From positions 1 to 43,593 of the forward strand of contig DASPOR010000181.1 in the NCBI GenBank assembly GCA_035625915.1: DNA of 43,593 nt. The letters are read 5' to 3'. The DNA is from Alphaproteobacteria bacterium (lineage in GTDB: Bacteria; Pseudomonadota; Alphaproteobacteria; JACZXZ01). The position numbers and the translations under genes were made by a program. Of this stretch, positions 32,461 to 41,315 are shown piece by piece (the first letter of the stretch is position 1; the number at the start of each line of letters is the position of its first letter). The notes under the pieces are model-generated. The model was not told where the DNA came from, searched no databases, and saw only the letters and a list, made by a program, of their open reading frames with translations.

Positions 32461-33750
32461 TCATAGGGGCTCGATCCGGATCATGCGAGGCGGCTCGCGC
32501 ATGCTGTCGAGGGCGCCGATCTGATCGAGGGCACGGCGCATTGCCGCCTCTTCCGTCTCGTGGGTGGTCAGCACCACCGGCACGGTCGCGTCGGGTGCGC
32601 GGCCGCGTTGGATCATCGCCTCCATCGACACCTGCTGGTCGCGGAGTGCCGCGGCGATGTCGGCGATCACGCCGGGACGGTCGACCACCATGAGGCGGAC
32701 GTAATAGGCGCCGTAATGGCGAGCCATGGGTGCGGGTTTTATGGCTTTGAGTTGGGAGGCCGGCACGCCGAAGGTCGGCGCGCGCCGACCAAGAGCGATA
32801 TCCACGAGGTCCGCGACCACGGCCGACGCCGTCGGACCCGCACCCGCACCACGGCCCTCATATTCGGTCGTCTCGACGAAATCGCCCTTGGCGACCACGG
32901 CGTTCAAAACGCCCTCGACGTGAGCGAGCGGGGTCTGGAGTGAGACCATGCAGGGGTGCACGCGCTGTTCGAGGCCGTGATCCGTGAGCCGCGCGCTGCC
33001 GATGAGCTTGATCCGGTAACCGAGTTCCTCGGCATAAGCGATGTCGTGCGGAGAGACATGGCGAATGCCTTCCATGTGCACGCCCGCGAAGTTCACTTTC
33101 GTACCGAAGGCGAGGCTTGCCAGTATCGCGAGCTTGTGCGCGGCGTCGACGCCATCCACATCGAAGCTCGGGTCCGTTTCGGCATAGCCGAGCCGCTGCG
33201 CGTCCGCAAGTGCCGCCGCGAATTCCCGCCCGCTCCGGCGCATGTCGGTCAAAATATAGTTGCAGGTGCCGTTGAGGATGCCGTAGACGCGCTCGATCCG
33301 GTTGCCGGCGAGGCTTTCGCGCAACGCCTTGACGATCGGAATGCCGCCCGCGACGGCCGCCTCGTAGTTGAGCGATACCCCCGCACGCTCGGCTTTCTCC
33401 GCCAAAACGGCACCATGATGGGCAAGCAGCGCCTTGTTCGCGGTCACCACATGCTTGCGCCGATCGAGTGCCGTCTCGATGACCGATTTGGCGACACCGT
33501 CCGAACCGCCGATCAATTCGACCACGACGTCGGCGTCGGATTCGCGCGCCATCTCGACCGCGTCGTCGTACCATTCGATGTTCGCAAGCGGTGCGGCGCG
33601 TTCGCGCTTGCGATCCCTGGCACTGACGGCGACGACGTCGAGCGATGACCCGCAGCGCTCGGTCAGCAGGACCGCGTTCCTGGTGAGGAGCGCGAGCGTT
33701 CCGCCGCCGACCGTACCGAGACCGGCGATGGCGATGCGAAGCGATTTCAT
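32461..33750 (-). CDS. hom: Homoserine dehydrogenase
   Basis: About 429 residues. It reduces aspartate semialdehyde to homoserine for threonine and methionine synthesis. The N-terminal NAD(P) site is IAIAGLGTVGGGT. The catalytic domain has VVELIGGSDG, TANKALLAHHG, GILNGTCNYILTDMR and DPSFDVDGVDAAHKLAILA (with the catalytic Lys). The C-terminal ACT domain (YYVRLMVVDRPGVIADIAAAL) allows feedback by threonine. ATG 33750 begins directly before the first beta strand as in relatives; in-frame ATGs at 33774 and 33807 are alternatives. It is followed by glpX and recJ. Confidence 0.96.
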   Translation of the reverse strand: MKSLRIAIAGLGTVGGGTLALLTRNAVLLTERCGSSLDVVAVSARDRKRERAAPLANIEWYDDAVEMARESDADVVVELIGGSDGVAKSVIETALDRRKHVVTANKALLAHHGAVLAEKAERAGVSLNYEAAVAGGIPIVKALRESLAGNRIERVYGILNGTCNYILTDMRRSGREFAAALADAQRLGYAETDPSFDVDGVDAAHKLAILASLAFGTKVNFAGVHMEGIRHVSPHDIAYAEELGYRIKLIGSARLTDHGLEQRVHPCMVSLQTPLAHVEGVLNAVVAKGDFVETTEYEGRGAGAGPTASAVVADLVDIALGRRAPTFGVPASQLKAIKPAPMARHYGAYYVRLMVVDRPGVIADIAAALRDQQVSMEAMIQRGRAPDATVPVVLTTHETEEAAMRRALDQIGALDSMREPPRMIRIEPL

Positions 33751-34054
33751 CGAAACCGAGCGATCGAGTGCCATAGGGCTTTCGAGCGCTGCCTGCACAT
33801 CGTCCAACCGATGGCGATTTGAAGCATCGCGCGGCGATGGCCGATGCCCATCCGAATTCTCAAAGCGTCACCTCGACTCTTGGAAATTTCGATTGCTCGC
33901 TCAATCCCGATGCTCACGCGATCATAGGGCAACACCATCGCTCCCTGCGCGCCTATTTATCGTTCGAACGGCGAAATTTCGAGGAAAATCCAGCGTCGAC
34001 CCAGCCTCGTGCGCGCCGCCGGCGGACCGGCGGCAACGCCTCGAAAAATGTGGA
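33751..34054. other. Intergenic region between nitrile hydratase genes and hom
   Basis: About 304 bases between the end of the nitrile hydratase accessory gene and hom, both read leftwards. It probably contains the promoter of the hom-glpX-recJ unit. I see no terminator hairpin, riboswitch or clear promoter boxes. Confidence 0.3.
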
Positions 34055-34441
34055 TTATTCCGGTCCGTGCGGCTCGAGCTCGACCGGCTTGCCGTGGGGT
34101 GTCATCCGATAGGCCTCAGCCCAGGCCGCCTTGCGTGCAAGGAGTGACGCAGGATCGACGATCCCCTTCTCCGCGACGATGCGTTCGAGGGCGGCAAGCC
34201 AATAATCGTAATATAGCGTGCCGTCCTCGCCCTCTCCGCGCGCATCGGCGGCCGCGATTTCGGCGGCGAGGGTTGCCGCCCACTCCTTCCAGGTGAAGCA
34301 ACCGGCATCGAAGAGTTTGACGACGATCGCGAAGGCTTGGGCCTGCCAAAGCTCGGCGAAGACCGGGCCGTCATCGTCCCGTGGCAAACCGGAAAGCGCC
34401 CCGAACTGTTCGGCGACGCTATTCCGCTCAGGCGGGCTCAA
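34055..34441 (-). CDS. Nitrile hydratase accessory protein (activator, P14K/NthE-type)
   Basis: A 128-residue protein resembling the N-terminal half of nitrile hydratase beta subunits, as such activators do: DDGPVFAELWQAQAFAIVVKLFDAGCFTWKEWAATLAAEI (about residues 22-62), LYYDYWLAALERIVAEKGIVD and a final RMTPHGKPVELEPHGPE. In cobalt-type systems this protein delivers the metal-loaded alpha subunit into the enzyme. Its Cys in DAGCFTW is conserved-looking. No ATG fits the domain start; a TTG at 34441 (MSPPERNS), overlapping the beta-subunit stop by 14 bases, is the best start and implies coupled translation. Confidence 0.85.
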   Translation of the reverse strand: MSPPERNSVAEQFGALSGLPRDDDGPVFAELWQAQAFAIVVKLFDAGCFTWKEWAATLAAEIAAADARGEGEDGTLYYDYWLAALERIVAEKGIVDPASLLARKAAWAEAYRMTPHGKPVELEPHGPE

Positions 34442-35087
34442 GATGATCGTCCCAGAGGTCGAGGGCGACGGAGTCGCTTCCCTTCGCCTCATCGCCCCAT
34501 AGCTCGGTCGCGGTGAAGCGCACCGAATAGAGATGCTGCGGATTCTCGCCGCGAAAATGCGCGTTGCTGTCGGGGAAGACGTGAACGCCGTGATCTCGCT
34601 CAATCACGCCGAGCTTCCCGCGCGCATAGCGGGGCAAGCGCGTGTGCCCAGTCGGATGGAGATTCTTCGCCCGCACGCGCTGACCGGCCTTGAAGCGCGG
34701 CGTCACCGGTAAATCGCGCGTCACCGGCACTCCCTTCCTGAGGTTCCGGGCCACGGTGTCCGCGTTCACCGGTGGTGTCCTTTTCTCCGATCCGGGCGCG
34801 GGTCGCCCGCTTGCCAGCTCCGTCTCGGTGATAAGGCCCTGGCGCACCGCGAGGCTTTCAAGGCCCGTGAGCCACTTCTCGTAGTAGCTCATGCGGAGAT
34901 ATTCGGGGCCTGGAATACTCTCGCGTGCATGGCGCCCCGCGTCGATGTTCCATTTGCCCCAAGCGCCCATAACAACCGTCAGCGCAAACGCGCGCGCTTC
35001 CCACTGCGCGTGAAACACCGGCTCGTCCTTCTCGTATTCAATCGGGCCGAGGCCATGCATCCCACCCATGTCGTGGACACTGTTCAT
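34428..35087 (-). CDS. nthB: Nitrile hydratase subunit beta
   Basis: A 219-residue subunit. It begins MNSVHDMGGMHGLGPIEYEKDEPVFHAQWE (the unmistakable beta N-terminus) and continues with RMSYYEKWLTGLESLAVRQGLI and the C-terminal SH3-like barrel with FKAGQRVRAKNLHPTGHTRLPRYARGKLG and YSVRFTATELWG. With alpha it hydrates nitriles to amides in the cytoplasm. A longer frame reaches 35384, but the family start is ATG 35087, preceded by AGGAGTCCCGCC that overlaps the stop of the alpha gene. The accessory gene overlaps its end. The order alpha-beta-accessory is the classic operon. Confidence 0.96.
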   Translation of the reverse strand: MNSVHDMGGMHGLGPIEYEKDEPVFHAQWEARAFALTVVMGAWGKWNIDAGRHARESIPGPEYLRMSYYEKWLTGLESLAVRQGLITETELASGRPAPGSEKRTPPVNADTVARNLRKGVPVTRDLPVTPRFKAGQRVRAKNLHPTGHTRLPRYARGKLGVIERDHGVHVFPDSNAHFRGENPQHLYSVRFTATELWGDEAKGSDSVALDLWDDHLEPA

Positions 35088-35098
35088 CGGCGGGACTC

Positions 35099-35740
35099 CT
35101 AGGCGGGTGGGGCGACTTTGGCGACGCCGATCATGGCGTCGCGGGTGACGAGGGCGGCGAGCTGCTCCTCGCTCAGCTGTTCCGTCCCTGCCGGCCGTTC
35201 GGGTACGACGAGGTAACGCACTTCGGAGGTCGAGTCCCATACGCGCACCTCGACGTCGTCCGGAAGTTCGAGCCCCAACTCGTGCAGTACGCCGCGCGGG
35301 TCGATCACGGCGCGCGAGCGATACGGCGACGATTTGTACCAGACCGGCGGCAGGCCGAGCACCGGCAGGGGATAGCAGGAACATAACGTGCAGACGACGA
35401 GGTTGTGGACCTTCGCGGTGTTTTCGAGGGCGACCATGTGCTCGCCCTGGCGACCCGTATAGCCGAGCTCGGCGATCGCCGCCGTCGCATCATTGAAGAG
35501 CCGCTTCCGGTAGGCCGGGTCGATCCACGCCTTGGCGACCACGCGTGCGCCGTTGCGCGGACCGATCTTGTGCTCGTAGGCATCGATCAGCACGTCGAGT
35601 GCGGCGGGATCGACGAGCCCCTTCTCGACCAGGAGGGACTCGAGCGCCTTGACCCGCAGCGTCAAATCGGACGGGGCGTCCTGTCCGGCATGGTGATGGC
35701 GCCGGTCGAGGCTATCCGTGCCATGTTCGTGCTTACCCAT
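35099..35740 (-). CDS. nthA: Nitrile hydratase subunit alpha, cobalt type
   Basis: A 213-residue catalytic subunit. The metal claw is [22 protein letters not shown] with Cys117, Cys120, Ser121 and Cys122. Thr in the second place (CTLCSC rather than CSLCSC) is the mark of cobalt-containing enzymes. Two of the Cys become oxidised to sulfenic and sulfinic acids in the mature enzyme. Upstream are [13 protein letters not shown] and [20 protein letters not shown], normal for alpha. The N-terminus is unusually His-rich (HEHG near residue 4 and RRHHHAG near residue 13), which could help to bind cobalt; that is my inference. GAGGTAACG precedes ATG 35740. It is the first gene of the operon with beta and accessory protein. 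Confidence 0.97.
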   Translation of the reverse strand: MGKHEHGTDSLDRRHHHAGQDAPSDLTLRVKALESLLVEKGLVDPAALDVLIDAYEHKIGPRNGARVVAKAWIDPAYRKRLFNDATAAIAELGYTGRQGEHMVALENTAKVHNLVVCTLCSCYPLPVLGLPPVWYKSSPYRSRAVIDPRGVLHELGLELPDDVEVRVWDSTSEVRYLVVPERPAGTEQLSEEQLAALVTRDAMIGVAKVAPPA

Positions 35741-35859
35741 CGTTACCTCGTATTCGAGCGCATCTTACCGGCATCGGCGCGCGAAGTCATGAATCCCAAC
35801 CCCCCGTTTTCTGCCGATTTGTCAAGTCGCGCGATCCTCTCTGCCGGCCGATGGCAATA

Positions 35860-36633
35860 TCAGTGCCAGTAGTAAACGTCGGCGCGCTCCTCGGCGTCGC
35901 TTCCCGAAACCCCCACAAGAGAAATCGTCGGCGCCCCCACTCCGGCCGCACTGACGACAAGCTCGCTGGGCTTGACGCCGAGGCCAACGAGTGCGCGCCC
36001 CACACCGTTCGCCCGTTCGAGTGAGAGGTGGAAATCGGCGATCCTGCCCTGCGCACCGCTCCCACCACCCTCGGAAGCGGCATAACCCACAACCTGCACG
36101 CCGCCACCCTGGCGGCGCAGCAAAGTCGCAATCGGCTCGAGCTTTGCGACTTGCGTCCGATCGATCTCGGCCGAGCCGGACGAAAACAAGACAATAGCAA
36201 TTCGACTCGAGTGGGCCGCGCCAGCGAAGGGCGGCATTTCGGTCACGAGGGCTGCCGATTGAGCCTCGGGGACTATTTGCTGCCCCGGCGCATCGGGCAC
36301 CTTGACGGGCGAGAGTGCGGTCAGAAAATTGGGCGGCAATTCCTGCGGCTCGGGCGGAAGTTTCGGCGCCTGCGATAAGTCGGGGTTGTAAGTGGCGCTC
36401 TTGTTGTCGGCCTCGAGCGACTTTGCCAGCTCGCTACGAGCCGCCTTCGACGGGATCGGCGGTGGGGTGTCGGGAACGCTCGAGAGGTTGGGAAACGGTT
36501 GATCGACCCCCGGCAGCGGTTGCTTGACGTGCTGAACGAGCCCTTCCCGAAGATCCAGGTTGGTCTGGTCGGTGCATGCCGCCAGTAGAAGCGTCGCTAT
36601 AGCCGCGATGACCGAAATCCTGTGTGCGCCCAC
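35860..36633 (-). CDS. OmpA-family lipoprotein
   Basis: A 257-residue protein. The signal peptide ends in a lipobox LLLAAC (Cys20), so it is lipid-anchored in the envelope. A long Pro-rich low-complexity linker (about residues 30-130) follows. The C-terminal OmpA-like domain has IVLFSSGSAEIDRTQVAKLEPIA, VQVVGYAASEGG, and LSLERANGVGRALVGLGV with the Arg that binds diaminopimelate, so it probably touches peptidoglycan. The start is GTG with GAGG six bases before. It stands alone, divergent from phaC. A structural or cell-envelope role is likely; nothing ties it to the nitrile hydratase genes downstream. Confidence 0.87.
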   Translation of the reverse strand: MGAHRISVIAAIATLLLAACTDQTNLDLREGLVQHVKQPLPGVDQPFPNLSSVPDTPPPIPSKAARSELAKSLEADNKSATYNPDLSQAPKLPPEPQELPPNFLTALSPVKVPDAPGQQIVPEAQSAALVTEMPPFAGAAHSSRIAIVLFSSGSAEIDRTQVAKLEPIATLLRRQGGGVQVVGYAASEGGGSGAQGRIADFHLSLERANGVGRALVGLGVKPSELVVSAAGVGAPTISLVGVSGSDAEERADVYYWH

Positions 36634-36713
36634 GAAACCTCAACATCGATCCGCTGGTCCGGCCGGGGCCAACGCCGCCCGCCGCACCTCTGCCGGCTGA
36701 ATGCCGGTTGCTA

Positions 36714-36735
36714 ATATCGTGTAGTCGAACGATAT
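36714..36735. promoter_or_regulatory. Inverted repeat between the OmpA-lipoprotein gene and phaC
   Basis: ATATCGT (36714-36720) and ACGATAT (36729-36735) form a seven-base inverted repeat with eight bases between, in the 189-base divergent region. TATATA right behind it could be a -10 for phaC. It looks like an operator, but no regulator can be named. Confidence 0.35.
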
Positions 36736-36822
36736 ATAGAGCGCAAGATTCGAGGCGGGGCGGGCCTTTGACAGCGAGCGGGCCCGAGGGTTGCGTTAGC
36801 AAGTGCGAAGAAGGAAAGCCCA

Positions 36823-38637
36823 ATGGCGACGGAAACCGAGGGGGAGCGCAAGGGTCCCGATATCAAGCTGCCTGACCCGGTCGAGCTTTCGCGCGCGATG
36901 GCCAAGATCGCGGAGCGCAGCCAGACATTGGTGACCGATTTCCTTACCCGCCAAGCAGCCGGCCGTCACGTTGGCATGGCGGACCCCCTCAATGTCGGCA
37001 ACGCCTTCCTCGAAATGACCGCACGCATGATATCGAACCCAGCCAAGCTCATGGGCGCGCAAGTCAATCTCTGGCGCGACTATATGACGCTGTGGCAGAC
37101 GACGACGCGGCGCTGGCTCGGCGCCGAGGCGGATCCGGTTGCTCAGCCCGCACCCGAGGATCGCCGTTTCAAGGACCCCTCGTGGGAGGAAAATCAGCTC
37201 TTCGACTTCATCAAGCAATCCTATCTGCTCACCTCGCGCTGGATCACCGACACTGTGCGCGACGTGGACGGCCTCGATGAAAAGACCGCCAAGAAGGTCG
37301 ATTTCTACACACGCCAATTCGTCGACGCGATGGCGCCATCGAATTTCGTGCTGACCAACCCCGAGGTCATCCGCGCCACAGTGGAATCGAGCGGCGAGAA
37401 CCTCGTGAAGGGGCTTTCGAACCTGCTCGGCGATCTCGAGCGCGGCAAGGGCAAGCTCCACATCAAGATGACCGACATGGAGGTTTTCAAGCTCGGCGAT
37501 AACATCGCGGTGACGCCGGGGAAGGTCGTTTTCCAGAACGACCTCATACAGCTTCTCCAATACGCGCCGACCACAACCGAGGTCTATAAGCGCCCACTCC
37601 TCATCGTGCCGCCGTGGATCAACAAGTTCTACATTCTCGATCTCCGCGAGAAGAACTCGTTCATCAAATGGGCGGTCGGGGAAGGCCATACGGTATTCGT
37701 TGTCTCGTGGGTCAATCCCGATGAGCATTTGGCGGCGAAGACCTTCGAGGACTACATGTTCGAGGGCATCCTCGCCGCCCTCGGCGCCGTCCAAAAGGCG
37801 ACCGGAGCCGAGGACGTCAATGTGATCGGCTATTGCCTCGGGGGGACTCTCCTCGCCTCGACCCTCGCCTATATGGCCGCCAAAGGCGATGCACGATTCA
37901 AGAGTGCGACATTCTTCACGACGATGGTCGATTTCGAAGAAGCGGGCGAACTCGGCGTCTTCATCGACGAGGAGCAGCTCGCCTCCCTCGAAGCCATGAT
38001 GCGCGAGAAGGGCTATCTCGAAGGCTCGGCCATGGCGACGACCTTCAACATGCTGCGCGCCAACGACCTCATCTGGTCGTTCGTCGTGAACAATTACCTC
38101 TTGGGAAAGGATCCGTTCCCCTTCGATCTCCTCTACTGGAATGCGGATTCGACGCGCATGCCGGCGGCGATGCACACCTTTTATCTTCGCAAGATGTATC
38201 AGGAGAACCTGCTCGCGGTCCCCGGCGGGATCGAGCTTGGCGGCGTTCCTATCGACCTCGGCAAGATCGCTCTGCCCACTTTCATCCTCTCGACACGGGA
38301 GGACCATATTGCACCCTGGAAGTCGACCTTCTCCGCGACCAGGCTTTACAGCGGTCCGGTCAAGTTCTGTCTCTCCGCCTCCGGCCACATCGCTGGCGTC
38401 GTCAACCCGCCGAACGCGCAGAAATACTGTTACTGGACGAACGGCAAGAAGGCGTCGTCTCCCGATGAGTGGCTCGCGGGAGCCGAGCAACACCCGGGTT
38501 CCTGGTGGACCGAGTGGGGCAAGTGGATCGCCAAGCATGGCGGCCCAATGGTGAAGGCGCGCGTACCCGGCGAAGGTGCGCTCAAGGCGGTCGAGGATGC
38601 ACCGGGCTCTTACGTGCGCGTGAAGGCGGGGAGCTGA
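36823..38637 (+). CDS. phaC: Class I poly(3-hydroxyalkanoate) synthase
   Basis: A 604-residue synthase that polymerises 3-hydroxyacyl-CoA to storage polyester at granules. The N-terminal region is helical with PAKLMGAQVNLWRDYMTLWQ. The alpha/beta-hydrolase part has a lipase-like box GYCLGG with the catalytic Cys338, then the Asp in STREDHIAPW and the His in SASGHIAGVVNPP. WVNPDEHLAAKTFEDY and LLYWNADSTRMPAAMH are also family hallmarks. The length fits class I, active without a PhaE or PhaR subunit. GAAGGAAAG precedes the ATG. It is transcribed alone; its last 28 bases overlap the convergent gamma-carbonic anhydrase gene. Confidence 0.97.
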   Translation: MATETEGERKGPDIKLPDPVELSRAMAKIAERSQTLVTDFLTRQAAGRHVGMADPLNVGNAFLEMTARMISNPAKLMGAQVNLWRDYMTLWQTTTRRWLGAEADPVAQPAPEDRRFKDPSWEENQLFDFIKQSYLLTSRWITDTVRDVDGLDEKTAKKVDFYTRQFVDAMAPSNFVLTNPEVIRATVESSGENLVKGLSNLLGDLERGKGKLHIKMTDMEVFKLGDNIAVTPGKVVFQNDLIQLLQYAPTTTEVYKRPLLIVPPWINKFYILDLREKNSFIKWAVGEGHTVFVVSWVNPDEHLAAKTFEDYMFEGILAALGAVQKATGAEDVNVIGYCLGGTLLASTLAYMAAKGDARFKSATFFTTMVDFEEAGELGVFIDEEQLASLEAMMREKGYLEGSAMATTFNMLRANDLIWSFVVNNYLLGKDPFPFDLLYWNADSTRMPAAMHTFYLRKMYQENLLAVPGGIELGGVPIDLGKIALPTFILSTREDHIAPWKSTFSATRLYSGPVKFCLSASGHIAGVVNPPNAQKYCYWTNGKKASSPDEWLAGAEQHPGSWWTEWGKWIAKHGGPMVKARVPGEGALKAVEDAPGSYVRVKAGS

Positions 38638-39164
38638 TCGCGATATTGCGCGCCGAGCGCCCGATAGTGCTCGGCGAGATAGGGGATATCGGCGAGCTCC
38701 GCATCGCTCAGCTCGCGCATGAACTTCGCGGGATATCCCGCCCAAAGCTGGCGCGATTTCACGACCTTGCCGGGTGTTACGACAGCACCGCCGGCGACCA
38801 TGGCCCCTTCTTCGACGACCGCCCCGTCCATTACCGTGGCGCGCATTCCGATAAATGCACCATTCCGAATCGTGCAGGCATGGATAAGCGCGCAGTGCCC
38901 AACGACGACCCCGTCGCCGATATGCGTGGGCATGCCGCCCTCGCCGTGGCGGTCGCTGTTGACATGGACGACCGTGCCGTCCTGAAGGTTCGTTTTGGCG
39001 CCCACGCGGATCGCGTTCACATCGCCGCGTAGAACGCATCCGAACCAGATCGAAGCGCCAGCACCGATCTCGACGTCGCCGATGACGGTTGCGTTCGGCG
39101 CCACGAACGCATCGGCGGCAATTCGCGGCAGCTTGCCATTGAACGGGAGGATGAGGCCGGCCAT
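38610..39164 (-). CDS. Gamma-carbonic anhydrase family protein
   Basis: A 184-residue left-handed beta-helix protein made of hexapeptide repeats (APNATVIGDVEIGAGASIWFGCVLRGDVNAIRVG and so on). His residues in the metal-binding positions are seen in VHVNSDRHGEGGMPTHIGDGVVVGHCALIHACTIRNG. It is a trimeric, probably zinc-dependent enzyme, either a carbonic anhydrase or a related acyl-transferring protein such as PaaY. ATG 39164 is chosen over a GTG at 39176. It follows argC by 13 bases and is probably co-transcribed with it. The 3' end overlaps phaC on the other strand. Confidence 0.92.
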   Translation of the reverse strand: MAGLILPFNGKLPRIAADAFVAPNATVIGDVEIGAGASIWFGCVLRGDVNAIRVGAKTNLQDGTVVHVNSDRHGEGGMPTHIGDGVVVGHCALIHACTIRNGAFIGMRATVMDGAVVEEGAMVAGGAVVTPGKVVKSRQLWAGYPAKFMRELSDAELADIPYLAEHYRALGAQYRDQLPAFTRT

Positions 39165-39177
39165 CTCCAACCCCACC

Positions 39178-40230
39178 CTATGGGAAGAGAGGCTGCTGCT
39201 CGAGGCCGATTACCTCGGCAAGGCCCTGCATCACATTCATGTTCTGCACCGCCTGCCCCGAGGCGCCCTTCACCAGATTGTCGATCACCGAAACCACGAT
39301 CGCCCGGCCGGGCAGACGATCGGCAAAGACGGCGATGAGGCAATGGTTCGAGCCGCGCACATGCCGGGTCGCCGGTGCAACACCCTTGGGAAGGATTTGC
39401 ACGAAGGGCTCGTCGGCATAGCGTTTTTCGAGGGTTGCCCGAAGATCGTCCGCCTTGGCCCCATTCGCGAGCCGGACATAGATCGTCCCGAGGATGCCCC
39501 GGTTCATGGGCATGAGGTGCGGCGTGAAATTGACGGTGATCGGCCGCCCCGCGGCCTCCGAGAGACCCTGTTCGATTTCGGGCGCGTGGCGATGCTTGGC
39601 AATGCCGTAGGCGTGAATGCCTTCGGACACCTCGGCGAACAGCATTTCCTCACGCGCTGCGCGACCAGCACCGGTAACACCCGACTTCGCATCGATGACG
39701 ATGTCGTCCGCGTCGATCTCGCCCGATTGGATAAGCGGGATGAGCGGCAATTCCGCCGTCGTCGGATAGCAGCCCGGGTTGGCGACGAGCCGCGCCTTCC
39801 TGATCGCGTCGCGCTTGATCTCGGTGAGGCCGTAGACCGCCACCTTCTGGAGATCGGGGGCGCGATGCTCGTGACCGTACCATTCGGCATAAGTCTCGAC
39901 GTCGTGGAGGCGAAAATCGGCCGAGAGATCGATAACCTTCAGCCGCTGCGGAAGGGCCGCGATCACCTCCTGCGTGGTCCCGTGGGGGAGCGCGCAGAAG
40001 ACCACGTCCGTCTTGTCCCAGTTGCCGTCCTCGATCTTGATAAGGTCCGGAAATCCCGCAGCAGCAAGATGGGGAAAGACGCTGGCCAGCGGTTTGCCCG
40101 CATGGCGGTCGGCGGTGAGGAGCGTAATTTCCGCCTCGGGGTGGCGTGCGAGCAAACGCAGCAGTTCAGCACCCGTGTAACCGCTTGCGCCCAAAATCCC
40201 GATCTTGATCCGGTTCGTCTTGCTTGCCAT
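39178..40230 (-). CDS. argC: N-acetyl-gamma-glutamyl-phosphate reductase
   Basis: A 350-residue enzyme of arginine biosynthesis that reduces N-acetylglutamyl phosphate to the semialdehyde with NADPH in the cytoplasm. The N-terminal fold has IGILGASGYTGAELLRLLARHPEAE. The catalytic Cys is in VANPGCYPTTAEL, with the substrate part following in VTGAGRAAREEMLF and NFTPHLMPMNRGILGTIYV. The length fits the longer type of ArgC. AAAGGTAACG precedes the ATG. It lies behind rpsI, from which it is separated by a terminator hairpin, and the order rplM-rpsI-argC is a common alphaproteobacterial arrangement. Confidence 0.97.
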   Translation of the reverse strand: MASKTNRIKIGILGASGYTGAELLRLLARHPEAEITLLTADRHAGKPLASVFPHLAAAGFPDLIKIEDGNWDKTDVVFCALPHGTTQEVIAALPQRLKVIDLSADFRLHDVETYAEWYGHEHRAPDLQKVAVYGLTEIKRDAIRKARLVANPGCYPTTAELPLIPLIQSGEIDADDIVIDAKSGVTGAGRAAREEMLFAEVSEGIHAYGIAKHRHAPEIEQGLSEAAGRPITVNFTPHLMPMNRGILGTIYVRLANGAKADDLRATLEKRYADEPFVQILPKGVAPATRHVRGSNHCLIAVFADRLPGRAIVVSVIDNLVKGASGQAVQNMNVMQGLAEVIGLEQQPLFP

Positions 40231-40283
40231 CGCACGTTACCTTTCGAGCTTGCGTGAAAGACTAAGGTCTCTTTGCGCATACG

Positions 40284-40310
40284 AAAAGGGGCGTCCCTGG
40301 AGGACGCCCC
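40284..40310 (-). terminator. Rho-independent terminator after rpsI
   Basis: A nine-base-pair stem (GGGGCGTCC at 40288-40296 with GGACGCCCC at 40302-40310) and a five-base loop. On the minus strand it is followed by TTTT (40287-40284). It lies about 30 bases after the rpsI stop and ends the ribosomal operon before argC. Confidence 0.8.
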
Positions 40311-40340
40311 TTCGCATGAGGTGAGCAGGTTCCTCGAGGG

Positions 40341-40781
40341 TTACCGCTTCGAGAACTGGAAGCTACGTCGCGCCTTGGCCTTGCCGTACTTCTTACGCTC
40401 GACCACGCGGGCGTCGCGGGTGAGAAAGCCGGCTTGCTTGAGGCTCGGCCGCAAATCCGGCTCATAATAGACGAGAGCGCGGCTGATGCCGTGGCGGACC
40501 GCACCCGCTTGGCCCGAAAGCCCGCCGCCGATCACCGTGCAGATCACGTCGTATTGGCCGACCCGATTTGTGACGGAGAAGGGCTGGTTGAGCAGCATGC
40601 GCAGCACGGGGCGCGCGAAATAGACCTGGCTTTCACGGCCGTTGACGGTGATCTTGCCGTTGCCCGGCTTGATCCAGACGCGGGCAATCGCGTTCTTGCG
40701 CTTGCCCGTCGCGTAGGAGCGCTTGAGCGCGTCGATGCGGGGTTGAGCCGGCTGAGCCTGGACGTCCATCTGCTCGGACAT
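40341..40781 (-). CDS. rpsI: 30S ribosomal protein S9
   Basis: A 146-residue protein. After a short N-terminal extension the S9 body reads [27 protein letters not shown], then [30 protein letters not shown] and the invariant basic tail ending [11 protein letters not shown], which reaches the P-site tRNA in the ribosome. AGGAGCGC lies before ATG 40781. It is two bases behind rplM, with which it forms the standard L13-S9 operon. Confidence 0.98.
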   Translation of the reverse strand: MSEQMDVQAQPAQPRIDALKRSYATGKRKNAIARVWIKPGNGKITVNGRESQVYFARPVLRMLLNQPFSVTNRVGQYDVICTVIGGGLSGQAGAVRHGISRALVYYEPDLRPSLKQAGFLTRDARVVERKKYGKAKARRSFQFSKR

Positions 40782-40783
40782 GG

Positions 40784-41248
40784 CTAAGCGCTCCTCTTGT
40801 TTTTCGGATTGGCGGCCGAGAAATCGACCTTCTCAGGATTCTGCGCCTCATGGGGATGGCTTGGGCCGGCATAGACGCGCAAGTGGCTCATCTGGCGCCG
40901 CCCGAGCGGCCCGCGCGGAACCATGCGCTCGACCGCTTTCTCGATCACGCGCTCGGGATGCTTGCCGGCCAGGATCTTGCCGATCGGCCGCTCCTTGATC
41001 CCGCCGGGATAACCCGTATGCCAATAGAATTTGTGATCCGCGAGTTTGTGGCCCGTGACGTGCACCTTTTCGGCATTGATCACGACTACATGCTCGCCCG
41101 TGTCGACGTGCGGCGTGTAGATCGTGCGGTGCTTGCCGCGCAGACGCCGTGCAATCTCGGCCGCAAGCCGGCCGAGCACCACACCTTCGGCATCGAACAG
41201 CACCCACTTCTTCTCGACCTCAGCCGGCTTGGCGGCATAGGTCTTCAT
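40784..41248 (-). CDS. rplM: 50S ribosomal protein L13
   Basis: About 154 residues, starting [15 protein letters not shown]. Typical L13 motifs are [57 protein letters not shown] and [28 protein letters not shown]. In-frame ATGs at 41257 and 41266 are possible starts, but the family usually begins at MKT. A strong hairpin lies shortly upstream in the 5' region. The operon continues with rpsI. Confidence 0.98.
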   Translation of the reverse strand: MKTYAAKPAEVEKKWVLFDAEGVVLGRLAAEIARRLRGKHRTIYTPHVDTGEHVVVINAEKVHVTGHKLADHKFYWHTGYPGGIKERPIGKILAGKHPERVIEKAVERMVPRGPLGRRQMSHLRVYAGPSHPHEAQNPEKVDFSAANPKNKRSA

Positions 41249-41282
41249 CGAATCCATTAAAGCCATCGCTGAGCCCGATCCG

Positions 41283-41315
41283 AAAGAAAAGGCCCCACGG
41301 GATCAATCCCGTGGG
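41283..41315 (-). terminator. Terminator-like hairpin between the thioesterase gene and rplM
   Basis: CCCACGGGAT (41294-41303) and ATCCCGTGGG (41306-41315) form a perfect ten-base-pair stem with a very short loop. On the minus strand it is followed by GCCTTTTCTTTC, a moderately good U tract. It probably ends the thioesterase transcript. Its position just before rplM also allows an attenuator in the ribosomal leader. Confidence 0.65.

Noticed and set aside
36796..39039. A 747-codon minus-strand frame opposite phaC
   Set aside because: Long only because of GC-rich codon bias; phaC on the plus strand has all catalytic residues and the antisense product resembles nothing.
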